Below are positions 1 to 8,030 of a stretch of DNA of 15,242 nt, one piece after another. The stretch spans positions 4,271-19,512 of the forward strand of contig CAAAJI010000711.1 of the NCBI GenBank assembly GCA_900642245.1. Direction: 5' to 3'. The translations under genes and the position numbers were made by a program. How positions within the stretch are numbered: the first letter of the stretch is position 1; each line of letters starts with the position of its first letter. The stretch comes from Fragilaria radians. Lineage: Eukaryota; Bacillariophyta; Fragilariophyceae; Fragilariales; Fragilariaceae. The notes below the pieces were generated by a model. That model was not told the origin of the DNA, searched no databases, and was given only the letters and a program-made list of their open reading frames with translations.

Positions 1-676
1 CTTGTTTCTGTTCAGGGCCCCATATCCACTTGGATTTTTCACTTGTAATCGCAGTGAGGGGAGAAATGAGATGGGAGCAATGGTACCATAACTGGCGGTA
101 GAAGTTTACAAATCCCAAGAAGCTTCGAAGTTGACGTTTGTTCTTGGGTTCTGCAAAGGCCAAGATGGCTAATATTTTTTTATTTTGTGGCTTGATGCCT
201 TTGGTGGAAAAGGTATACCCAAGGTAATCAACTTCTTGAGTTGCCAGGAAAGTTTCCTCAACGTGGACATGAAGGTTGTTGACCTGTAAACGATCAAGGA
301 CAGAAGAAAGGCATTGAACATGGTGTTCAAAAGTTGATTTAGTAAAGAGGATTATGTTATCAATATAAACAATAATATCCTCATAATCATAAAAGATTTT
401 TGACATATGCCCTTGAAAAATGTCAGATGAGGGCATACATCCTTGAGGGAGACGAGCGTAGACATATCGTCCCCAAGGCAAGATAATACCGCACAAGAGC
501 TTGGATTTGTCATCTAGCTCAAAGTGGTAATAACCACGGTTTAATTCCAAACATGTGGCAAAGGTGAAGCCTTGAATCTTCCATAAGACTTCATCAATGA
601 TTGGAAGGTGCACAGGCTTTCGAATAAGACATGTATTAAGGTGTCTCAAATCAGTGAGGAACCGCACACCACCATT
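1..676 (-). CDS. Gypsy A reverse transcriptase core, runs off the window
   Basis: This is the continuation of the gypsy A polyprotein after the frame break. It is open from 676 to base 1 with no stop codon and so is truncated by the window edge. Visible RT landmarks in order are NGGVRFLTDLRHLN, LELNRGYYHFELDD (motif A region), LPQGCMPSSDIFQG (motif B), IIVYIDNIILF (motif C) and LRSFLGFVNFYRQLWY followed by SPLTAI, which leads into the connection before RNase H. Motif C reads YIDN instead of the usual Y/F-x-D-D: the second Asp codon is AAC at 356-358. Either the copy is catalytically impaired or this subfamily tolerates Asn. I am confident of the gypsy RT assignment and unsure about activity. 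Confidence 0.85.
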
Positions 677-1797
677 TTTTTTGAACGGAATAAACATGGT
701 GCACCCCATTTGGAGTAAACATCCTTTTGGAGAACCCCAATACGGCAGAGTTCTTCAATTTCCTTTCGGGCAATGTCAAAAATATGGTGTGGAATCCTGT
801 AAGCTTTAGCACAGAAGGGCTTGGCACCTTCTTTGAGTTCAAGATGTACTTTGATGTCAGGGATTTCTCCCAATGTGCCATCAAATAAGGATGCATATTT
901 GGCAAATAACTTTAATATTTCATCCTGCTGGTGTGTAGTGAGATGGGCACATTTAAGTATCATGGTTTTATAATCATGGCTGTCATAAGTATTTGAAGTT
1001 ATACTTTGATCAATGCGGTTGATTGCTTTTTGTAGTGTTGTTGGGGTTTCAACTGGGACCACTTCATCCATTTTGATGGTACCCAAGGGGCGCATGGGTA
1101 AGGTAATCTCATCCCAGGTAACTGTACGGCGTAGGAAATCAAATACCAAACCAAGTTGCTGTATAAATCGTATTCCTAAAATGATGTCGTGCCTGCCAAT
1201 CACTTCATCCTCGATGTATGCTTGGATTTCAACAGTTTTGTTGCTGCAGAAATCTGGTAATTTGATGGTTAAAGACGCAATTTCTTTGACATTTGACAGA
1301 GCATATCTGCCTTTGACCTGCACATTTGTCTTCTTGATAATATGTTCAAATTTGTTTAAAGCGGCTCGTTTGATAAAGATCCCTGTTGCTCCAGTGTCAA
1401 GCAGACCTAGGATTACCGGTTTTCCTGACTTAACCGCTTCTTGGACGCGAATTTCAGTGCTGACATCGTTGTCACTTTTTTTGGTTTTTTCTTGATTTTG
1501 GATGATAAAAATCTCCTCAATCTGATTCAATTCGGAGTTCGTATCGGAAGCGTCGTCACTGGACTGGTTCGAGATGACGTTATTTTCCTCTCGCTTTTTG
1601 GAAGCGTTGGAACGAGTGTTGTATTTTTTTGGTCGATCACTGTTTTTCTTTTCACTATTTTTATCATTTGTGTTGTTTTTGGACCGGTATTCTTCCCGGT
1701 GCATTTTAATCACTTCGCACTGTGCAGTGGTATGATTGCACTTCCCGTGAATGTCACAGTGTTTCTGAGAACCGTTGGGCTTGTTGATCTTTGTGCG
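646..1797 (-). CDS. Gypsy A gag-tail zinc knuckle, protease and start of RT
   Basis: The frame is open from 1797, just after an in-frame TAG. It first encodes a Cys/His cluster, CDIHGKCNHTTAQC (1717-1758), which looks like a variant gag zinc knuckle. A charged, Asn/Lys/Ser-rich linker follows. Then comes LLDTGATGIFI, the D-T/S-G active site of a retropepsin-type protease that would cut the polyprotein. The end reads into the RT N-terminus (AYRIPHH, EIEELCRIGVL, YSKWGAP). The frame stops at 646 because an A8 run (675-682 on the plus strand) is one base short for continuing into the RT core, which carries on in the next frame. No natural ATG was chosen: the product would be part of a longer polyprotein. 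Confidence 0.8.
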   Translation of the reverse strand, partial: RTKINKPNGSQKHCDIHGKCNHTTAQCEVIKMHREEYRSKNNTNDKNSEKKNSDRPKKYNTRSNASKKREENNVISNQSSDDASDTNSELNQIEEIFIIQNQEKTKKSDNDVSTEIRVQEAVKSGKPVILGLLDTGATGIFIKRAALNKFEHIIKKTNVQVKGRYALSNVKEIASLTIKLPDFCSNKTVEIQAYIEDEVIGRHDIILGIRFIQQLGLVFDFLRRTVTWDEITLPMRPLGTIKMDEVVPVETPTTLQKAINRIDQSITSNTYDSHDYKTMILKCAHLTTHQQDEILKLFAKYASLFDGTLGEIPDIKVHLELKEGAKPFCAKAYRIPHHIFDIARKEIEELCRIGVLQKDVYSKWGAPCLFRSKKMVVCGSSLI

Positions 1798-1942
1798 CTA
1801 GGTACAAGCGATAACGAAGGTAAGTTTACAAAAAGGTGAAAATTATAAGCTAATAGATTATACGACTAACTAATCGTGGATCTCGATCGACCTCTCCGAG
1901 TCGACTATTTTAATAGCAACCGTAGTGTAACGGTTTACTACA
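1798..1942 (-). repeat. Candidate truncated 3' LTR of gypsy B
   Basis: On the minus strand, the bases directly after the integrase stop codon (1943-1945) read TGTAGTAAACCG, a plausible LTR start. A perfect 8-bp inverted repeat, GTAGTGTA/TACACTAC (1922-1929 and 1939-1946, loop of 9), spans this point. The stretch is only about 145 bp long before gypsy A coding sequence begins, so any LTR is cut short. No second LTR copy exists in the window to confirm it. Confidence 0.35.
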
Positions 1943-2839
1943 CTACCGGTCATTGCATTCGCTTCCTTCATCGGAGCTCTTAAAATAAGGAATGCATCTC
2001 CTTATAGATACTCGTTGGACATAGATTCCCTTTCGTATTTTTAGAGTACCGTTTGAATATACTCTAATGACCTGGTAGGGTCCATCACGTTTTGGAACTA
2101 GCTTTCTTTGCAATGTTCCACGATCCAGTAAAATTAGATCATTAATTTTATAGTCGTATTTTATTCTTTTATGATTTTCACGATCTACGTTTAGATCAGA
2201 AGCTTTTTGCTTTTTATTAATTAAATCTTTAAAATTTGTCGTGAAAGACAAGTCAAATAACATATCTCTTCCAAACATGATTTGTGCTGGGATAGCATCT
2301 AAAATGCTATGAGCTGTGGATCTTATTGCCCACGCGCAATTAGATAATATTTGTGACCAAGGGTCATCGTGATCGAATTCAAAAGTTTCTAAATCGTAAG
2401 TACGAATCATGTTCCCTAATGTTTGGTGAACACGTTCCACGAAATTAGCTTGTGGATTTTTAATTGTCGTAGGTAAGTGTTGTACACCATACAATCTAAG
2501 TAATTCCTGAAATTCTGTTCCTAGGAATTCCGTACCGTTGTCTGTTATACATCGTAACGGTCTGGGATAACGGCAGAACCATACTTGGTCTAAAACTTTA
2601 GCCGTTTGCGTGGCAGACTTGTCGCGAATCTCGGCAACTTCAAACCAGCCTGTCGCAGGGTCGCAAATAGTAATTGCTAATAAAGTTAGCTCCTTATCAT
2701 GTTTTGTTGTTACAGAATAAGGGCCTATGGTATTGACACATATAGTGTTCCACGGATCCTGATTAATATCTTGTTTTGATAAAAACCCGTATTTTTTACG
2801 TGGATTTTTACATAATTGACATATATGACATTTTTTTTT
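1943..2839 (-). CDS. Gypsy B integrase (continues after frame break)
   Basis: This frame is open from the A9 tract at 2831-2839 to the TAG at 1943-1945. It supplies the second half of the zinc finger (CHICQLC), then the DDE core: the Asp in TICDPATGWFEV, the Asp in CITDNGTEF, and the Glu in NFVERVHQTLGN. I count 34 residues between the second Asp and the Glu, one fewer than the classic 35, because the NPQAN-FVER loop is one residue short of what I expect. A basic C-terminal region with GPYQVIRVYSNGTLKIRKG follows, resembling the gypsy integrase C-terminal domain. One added A would fuse it to the RNase H frame. The role would be insertion of element cDNA into the genome. Confidence 0.85.
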   Translation of the reverse strand, partial: KKKCHICQLCKNPRKKYGFLSKQDINQDPWNTICVNTIGPYSVTTKHDKELTLLAITICDPATGWFEVAEIRDKSATQTAKVLDQVWFCRYPRPLRCITDNGTEFLGTEFQELLRLYGVQHLPTTIKNPQANFVERVHQTLGNMIRTYDLETFEFDHDDPWSQILSNCAWAIRSTAHSILDAIPAQIMFGRDMLFDLSFTTNFKDLINKKQKASDLNVDRENHKRIKYDYKINDLILLDRGTLQRKLVPKRDGPYQVIRVYSNGTLKIRKGIYVQRVSIRRCIPYFKSSDEGSECNDR

Positions 2840-3699
2840 ATGTCAGTTCTCATCCCTGGCCAGGTTAAGTGAGATTGAATGGACTTTTCCGTCCTAATTA
2901 TTCCAGGATGGTGGAGTGTCGTATGATACCATTTTAATATTGGTATCCTAAGTGATTTAGGTATAAATATTTTTTTATTTAGAAGTATTACGTTGTGACC
3001 GTCCACTTGTTTTGTGAAATATTCCGGATGACTTTTTATGTGTCGCACCAAGCTTGTGTCTTTTTGCTGGTGTTCGGCGATGACTGCAGTACTTAGAGGA
3101 AAATCTATAATTAGATTATTGTCATCGGAGTTTTTGTATAATTCCGGAGAGCATCGGAATTGTATGTCGAGTGTGACATCTGACGTGTCTAATCTACTTA
3201 GAGCATCAGCTACCACATTCCGTGGTCCATTGATATATTCTAAGTCTGGGCCAAATTCCTCAATTGTCCACCGCCACCTTTGTATTCGTGGAGATTTAGA
3301 CACTGTCGACCTATTAATTAGGTTCTTATGGTCAGTATATATTTTTATCCTATGTCCTAATAACATAGTACAAAATTCATTTAGAGTTTCGACAATCGAG
3401 AGCATCTCTCGTTCTCCTACAGTATAATTACCCTGAGTCGCGGTTAATTTTTTACTATAGAAGGCAATTGGCTTTTTGTCTTGGCTTATGACCGAGCCCA
3501 ATTGATAACAAGAAGCATCTGTATGTACTTCAAAGACTTTGTTGAAGTCTGGAAAAATTAACATAGTACTTTGACTAATTAAATTTTTAATATTGTTTAA
3601 AGCTTTGTCTTGGGCCTCTCCCCAATTAAACAATTTTCTTCCCCTTTGGACTTTTGTTAGTTCCGTAAGAGGGCTTAATATGTGTGATCTTCGCTTCCA
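2725..3699 (-). CDS. Gypsy B RT tail, RNase H and integrase zinc finger
   Basis: The frame opens at 3699 after an in-frame TAG (3700-3702). It first gives ILSPLTELTK, the conserved end of gypsy RT. RNase H follows with EVHTDASCYQLG, GEREMLSIVETL, YTDHKNL and NVVADALSRL. The acidic catalytic positions are present, so this domain looks intact. After a spacer the integrase HHCC finger begins (WYHTTLHHPGI), but its Cys pair is out of frame: the last part of this frame after 2839 is spurious. The real continuation is the integrase frame below. This enzyme would degrade RNA in the RNA/DNA hybrid during reverse transcription. The true start lies in the missing upstream pol. Confidence 0.85.
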   Translation of the reverse strand, partial: WKRRSHILSPLTELTKVQRGRKLFNWGEAQDKALNNIKNLISQSTMLIFPDFNKVFEVHTDASCYQLGSVISQDKKPIAFYSKKLTATQGNYTVGEREMLSIVETLNEFCTMLLGHRIKIYTDHKNLINRSTVSKSPRIQRWRWTIEEFGPDLEYINGPRNVVADALSRLDTSDVTLDIQFRCSPELYKNSDDNNLIIDFPLSTAVIAEHQQKDTSLVRHIKSHPEYFTKQVDGHNVILLNKKIFIPKSLRIPILKWYHTTLHHPGIIRTEKSIQSHLTWPGMRTDIKKNVIYVNYVKIHVKNTGFYQNKILIRIRGTLYVSIP

Positions 3700-3733
3700 C
3701 TACTTTGGAAGATGTCAGGTGAATTTGCAATCC

Positions 3734-5608
3734 CAATGGTCGTTTAATAACCTCAACAATCTGGACCTCGAACGATTTAACCGTGATCTACTTGTTCTCA
3801 CATATTTTGCCGGACTCAAACGTGACTGTGAAGAGCTTCCATCAAAGCTTTATGTTAGCTCCAAGTGGTCCCCCCCCCCCTCGACAAAATACCAGAAAAA
3901 TGCATACAGCGAATCAACAACACAATCCATCGCTTATGCCAGGAGATCCCAAGTAAAAACAAGCACCTAGGCTCAAACCTCACCCCCTTCCAGAGAAATC
4001 TGCTACGACATTTAACAATCAACCCCACGTTAATGGTAATTAAGACAGATAAAAACCTTGGCCCTGCGATTATCGATAGAAAGCAGTATATTGAACGCGC
4101 CTTTCAGGACCACCTCTGCAAATAAGGAGACCTATCAAAGGTTACAGCCGTCAGCAGTCCGACTACATGTGAAGCAACTAAGATCCAGAATCATCACATT
4201 TCTTGAACTGCACTTCCCCGAGAACCACCCAGATAGAGTATACCTATCAAGGAAGTTAGAAAGTGTCACCGATCCATTTGCATACTTTTATGTTCTCGCA
4301 AAGATCCACAAAACCCCATGGAGCACAAGACCCATTGTGTCGGTTAGTGGAAGTCTTTTGGAAGGTCTTGGTAAATGGTGCGACATACAATTACAAAACA
4401 TATGTCGGAACCTACCTTATATCTTCCGCAGTGCATACTGTGTCAAGTCAGTGATAGAGGAACTCCAAGGAAACAATCCATCATTGAAAGGAGTGAATAT
4501 ATTTACTGCAGATGCAGTTTCAATGTATACTAACATTGACACTGTACACGCCCTTGAATCCATCCACACATTCCTTACAGAAACCCGTCCCAACATCCCT
4601 GCATACCACAACATTGATGTCAAAACACTTGTCAACATTCTGGAACTTATCATGACCAACACAGTGTTTAAATTTGGTGACACCTTTTGGATACAGGAAT
4701 CTGGAATGGCTATGGGTTCGCCAGCGGCCCCAATGTACGCCACCTTGTATTTTCTCATCCATGAGATTAATATGATACCTAGACATCCAAGTCTTATCCT
4801 ATATGGCCGATACATTGATGACATATTTGGCATCTGGATGACCGACGAAATACCAGCTACAAATCTCTCCACCTTCGAAGAATGTAAGTCCGAATGTAGC
4901 TCATATGGAAGCCTCCGTTGGGAATTTGATACTCTGTCAGAGTCCGTCACCTTCCTTGACATAACAATATACATTGATAAAGGCACCATAGCTGTTAGAC
5001 CCTTCAAGAAACACCTGAATTTGTACCTATACATCCCACCACGATCAGCACACCCACCACACGGCCTGCACAGTTTGATCAGTGGACGGATTACACATAT
5101 TCAAAGGATCACGACATGCAAAAAAAAATTTTGGCTGTACCTCAACAAACTAAGAACACGCTTACTCTCACGAGGATACTCAGATGCTCAAATACTCCCT
5201 GCTTTTGCTACAGCAGTACAAAAGCCCATTTATAAGACACAACAGCCAAAACCAAACAGGTCACTGCACACACCCTGTGTCTTTCTCCACTACCAGCATC
5301 ACCCCGGCAACGTGCCAGCAAAGAAGATTCAACAATTACATTCTGAAACGCTACATCAACCCGAACAAGATGATGCCTTTAAGGATTTACATGGCTCCAC
5401 AGGTAACAGAATCAACCTTGATAAGATTACTATCTGCCATCACAGACCAAAGAACCTTAGACACTTCCTGTCACCAAGGAAATTCCCATGTTTCTTCTCA
5501 GTCAAGAAATCCTTATATCACTCTACACAAAACACAACCCCACCCTGCCTTCTTGCTCCTTCTCTGGGCGCTACTAAATCACTATGCACTCCTCTCAAGA
5601 AAGTGTGA
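3734..5608 (+). pseudogene. Penelope-like reverse transcriptase with two frame breaks
   Basis: Pieces in order: LDLERFNRDLLV and ELPSKLYVSSKWSPPP in one frame to 3880; then DKIPEKCIQRINN, NLTPFQRNLLRHL and IKTDKNLGPAIIDR in the next frame to 4125; then back to the first frame, KETYQRL, to the stop at 5608. The first break is at an 11-C run (3870-3880), the second near 4115-4125. RT landmarks: VLAKIHKTPWSTRPIV (about 4291-4338), FTADAVSMYTNID (4502-4540, motif A Asp at 4511-4513), GMAMGSPAAPMYA (motif B) and GRYIDDIFGIW (YIDD at 4811-4822, intact). The C-terminal part has HPGNVPAKKIQQL and HHRPKNLRHFLSPRKF, typical of PLE thumb regions. Only about 40 residues follow, with no GIY-YIG signature, so it resembles endonuclease-lacking PLEs. 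Catalytic residues survive; only the frame is broken. Confidence 0.8.
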
Positions 5609-5808
5609 TTCAATCCATACCCTAGGAAACATACACCTATTGGAAATGCCCATCATGATTCTGCAAGAAGCTTCACCGGTTTACTTCAATCCTTACAAAC
5701 GATTCAAAACAACTGGCAAGCAAGCACAACTACCCAATGACACCTCTGCAACCGTAGATCGTTCAAATAAACGACCGTTCATATGGATAATGTTGTCGGA
5801 ATCCAGTG

Positions 5809-5835
5809 ATTCAAACAATTCAAACAATTCCAACC
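5809..5835 (+). repeat. Three 9-bp tandem units at PLE 3' end
   Basis: The units are ATTCAAACA (5809-5817), ATTCAAACA (5818-5826) and the variant ATTCCAACC (5827-5835). They lie between the PLE 3' tail and the start of recognisable copia sequence at 5846. Short tandem repeats at the 3' end are common in elements primed at the target, so this marks the likely 3' border of the PLE. Confidence 0.6.
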
Positions 5836-5845
5836 ACTCTCCATA

Positions 5846-6613
5846 ATGAATACCACTCCTGGCACGCCGCGATTCAAGATTGTAAGGCCAGATGATTCAG
5901 ACAAGGTGGATGCCGCAATGCAGACAAAATACAGGTCTGGAGTTGGTATGCTTTTGTACCTTATCAAGTATTCGAGGCCAGACTTGGCAAATGTGGTAAG
6001 GGAACTCTCAAAATGCATGGATGGTGCAAGTTTAGCAGCCTACAAGAAGATGCAGAGAGTCATTAAGTTTGTATTGGATACCAGGATGCACTGTTTGAAA
6101 CTACAGCCAAAACATGAGAGTGAGAAATGGGACTTGGTGTCGTATTGTGACAGTGATTGGGCAGGAGATCCTGAATCAAGAATCAGTGTCACTGGATTCA
6201 TTATGTATTTGCTTGGAGTCCCAATCTGCTGGAGATCCAAGGCTCAGAAGGGTGTTACACTGTCAAGCAGCAAAGCTAAGTATGTGGCGATGTCAGAAGC
6301 GGTAAAAGAAATCCGTTTTATCTTTTATTTGTTGAGGAGTATGTTCATGGAAGTGAAGCTCCCAATTATTGTGAGGTGTGACAATGTGGGGGCAATTTTT
6401 ATGGCCGAGATTTTGAGTTCTGGAGTTCGCACACAACATGTCAACACCAGGTATCACTTTGTTCGGGAACACATTGTTGATGATTTCATCAAAGTTGTTT
6501 TTGTTAAATCTGTTGAGAACGATGCTGATCTGTTTACTAAAAATGTGAGTAAGGATGCTTACACGAAACACGTGAGTAATTTCTTAGGTAAGATGGAAGA
6601 TTCGAATGGCTGA
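5846..6613 (+). pseudogene. Ty1/copia RT tail and RNase H fragment
   Basis: The ATG is only the first one in an open frame, not a true start. The protein begins inside RT (TPGTPRFKIVR, RSGVGMLLYLIKYSRPDLAN) and continues into copia RNase H: SYCDSDWAGDPESR (Asp present), SVTGFIMYLLGVPICW, VRCDNVGAIFMAE (Asp present), TRYHFVREHIVDDFI and NDADLFTKNV. The segment usually read as SSSEAEYVAM is SSSKAKYVAM here: both Glu codons have become Lys (6272-6274 and 6278-6280), the first of them the catalytic Glu as I align it. Gag, protease, integrase and most of RT are absent. The left edge meets the PLE tail repeat. A dead fragment is the best reading. Confidence 0.85.
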
Positions 6614-6793
6614 ATATTGGAGATAGTTAGGGTATTGGATTGCATCAACAATATTCTTTACTTTTAAGGTTTCTTTAGTTTATGGTAGATTAAGTGAGGT
6701 TATTTGTTACATGTGAGAACAGTGAAGAGAAGACATCCTAGTTAGCGATAGAACTAATTAATTATTTTAAAGGATTACAATTAAAGTGTGAAG
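6614..6793. other. Unassigned spacer
   Basis: This lies between the copia stop codon and the first epimerase-like residues. It presumably includes remains of the copia 3' untranslated region or LTR, but I see no clear polypurine tract, no TG...CA ends and no coding homology. Confidence 0.3.
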
Positions 6794-7229
6794 AGGCTCT
6801 CTGACATAGGGTTACAATTCTTTACGGTATATGGACCTTCCGGGTGACCTGACATGGCAACTATGACATTTATTGATGGGATAGCTAGAGGAAATCCAAT
6901 TGATCGTTACGGATTAGGATTATCATCTAAGGACTATACATACATTGATGATGTTGTTGAAGGGATTCAACTAGCATTAGATCATGGTATGGGAAACCAA
7001 ATTTTTAACATTGGGAATGGAAAGCCAATACAAAATCCAAAATCTTTTAAACAAATTCGCAATTGCAATATCGTATCTTGACCAAGTTGGGGATGTTCCT
7101 AGAACTTGTGCAAATATTTCAATGGCAAGGTCAAGCATTGGTTATTGACCAAAAATATCAATTGTTGAAGGTCTCAACTGAACAATCCTGTGGAATCTAA
7201 TGAATAGGATAGATGGACAAACTTTATGA
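6794..7229 (+). pseudogene. UDP-glucuronate 4-epimerase-like (SDR/GAE) pseudogene, C-terminal part
   Basis: Recognisable pieces of the C-terminal half of a nucleotide-sugar epimerase appear in order. IGLQFFTVYGPSG, a TGA at 6845-6847 where the family has Arg, PDMATMTFIDGIARG, PIDRYGLGLSSKDYTYIDD, VVEGIQLALDHG and QIFNIGNGKPI are in frame. After a +1 shift near 7074 come DQVGDVPRTCANISMARSSIGY, a TGA at 7146-7148, then PKISIVEGLN and a TGA at 7179-7181. The family (short-chain dehydrogenase fold) converts UDP-glucuronate to UDP-galacturonate or related sugars. The N-terminal NAD-binding half and the YxxxK site are missing. The stretch between GNGKPI and DQVGDVP is shorter than expected, so there is also a deletion. 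All three breaks of the homologous frame by stop codon are TGA, consistent with CGA-to-TGA decay. It sits tail-to-tail with a glycosyltransferase gene. Confidence 0.75.
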
Positions 7230-8030
7230 CACCATATCAGTTAACGGTTTTCAAAATCAGATAATTTCTCTGTGTTCTACTTGCTTGCCTTAGTTTTATT
7301 CCTAGCTTTCAATTTTCTGTCTCATTATCATGAATGCCATGCAACGAGGACAGATGAAATATTTCAGTTGCTTTCACTAAGTTTGATGTCTAAACCACAA
7401 TTTTTGCGCAGCAATCTGATGTGCAAGGGGAGCTGAAGCAAATCCTGAACACCAAGAAAATTGATTCGAAAGTTAAATGACATGATGTGATTTTGAGCAA
7501 ATGTTTCTGGATATTGTAGTAGTATGAAATCATAAGTCATGCACAGACTTATATGGCTTAATTTTGACACAAAATATCTTATATTTTTCCCTTTTAATGC
7601 AAGCACGCAGGGTAGTAATATATCTTCACCAAATAGATTAGTAAGCACATTAGAAGAAACTTAGCATTAATTGTATAGCAATGACTGATGCTATATGTGA
7701 GTACAAGTTGACATCTTTTCCTTCATTCAATGTCCGAAAACTTTTAAAACAAAAATACTTTTATATCTAGAAAATTACTAGAAATTCTGTTAAATAAGAA
7801 AGAATTCCTTATTGTCATCAACAAGGAAATTCTTTGCCGAGATCGAGTTCCGATGATATTTCTCGTGCCTCAAACCCCCAAAAACTGATGTATGAGCTTA
7901 GGGGTTAGAAAAGGATGATAACATATTTCTCTCAATCGCTAGACCTCATTTCACATGAGTTACGATTAATTTATACAAGGATCTTCTGATCTGATCAATT
8001 GTATTACTTTGTCCAATGCACACTTTAGAT
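7230..8030. other. Intergenic stretch with one unassigned minus-strand frame
   Basis: AT-rich sequence between the epimerase pseudogene and the glycosyltransferase stop. A 94-codon minus-strand frame (7364-7648) includes RINFLGVQDLLQLPLHIRLL and could be a degraded exon, but I recognise nothing in it and it may be chance. The right part is presumably the 3' untranslated region of the glycosyltransferase gene. No clear AATAAA signal was found on that strand. Confidence 0.3.

Larger units (their letters stand above)
1..1797 (-). mobile_element. Ty3/gypsy retrotransposon A, partial (cut by left edge)
   Basis: Read on the minus strand, the order is zinc-knuckle-like motif, aspartic protease, linker and reverse transcriptase, which is the Ty3/gypsy gag-pol order. 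RNase H and integrase would lie beyond base 1. The 5' side stops near 1797-1830, where an in-frame TAG (1798-1800) precedes the first recognisable gag-tail residues. No 5' LTR or body of gag is seen, so the element is truncated at its junction with gypsy B. Apart from one frame break at 675-682 the coding sequence is open, which suggests a fairly young copy. Confidence 0.85.
1943..3699 (-). mobile_element. Ty3/gypsy retrotransposon B, 5'-truncated
   Basis: On the minus strand this encodes the end of RT, RNase H, and the zinc-binding, catalytic and C-terminal parts of integrase. It is the 3' half of a Ty3/gypsy pol. Protein wording differs from gypsy A, so it is a different family. The 5' half (gag, protease, most of RT) is missing where the Penelope-like element begins near 3700. 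It lies head-to-tail with gypsy A in the same orientation. One base missing from an A9 tract (2831-2839) is the only frame break. Confidence 0.85.
3700..5836 (+). mobile_element. Penelope-like (PLE) retroelement, apparently without endonuclease
   Basis: The plus strand carries one Penelope-type RT reading frame (with indels) and a 3' tail that ends in a short tandem repeat (5809-5835). The left end falls in the RT of gypsy B, so the PLE either inserted there in the opposite orientation or was joined there by a rearrangement. The missing half of gypsy B is not on the far side: copia sequence is there instead. I found no GIY-YIG domain after the RT and no hammerhead ribozyme core near the ends. 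Both borders are approximate to tens of bases. Confidence 0.7.

Noticed and set aside
714..735. Shared run with 12618-12640 (catccttttgg)
   Set aside because: An 11-base core match without extension; chance in AT-rich DNA is sufficient.
1013..1839. Plus-strand open frames opposite the gypsy A protease region
   Set aside because: They lie antisense to a frame with clear protease and zinc-knuckle motifs and have no motif of their own.
2831..2839. Programmed frameshifting at the A9 tract in gypsy B
   Set aside because: The break falls inside the integrase zinc finger, not between gag and pol where programmed shifts occur. A one-base loss is simpler.
4417..5034. 205-codon minus-strand frame across the PLE RT
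   Set aside because: It is the antisense shadow of the RT motifs A to C and shows no recognisable domain.
5184..5846. 220-codon plus-strand frame at the PLE C-terminus
   Set aside because: The conserved NLRHFLSPRKF block is in the other frame, so this one is probably a by-product. The tail Asn-Ser run comes from the 9-bp tandem repeat.
6845..7181. TGA read as an amino acid in the epimerase
   Set aside because: A frameshift, an internal deletion and loss of the N-terminal half mark it as a pseudogene, and Trp would not fit the first site.
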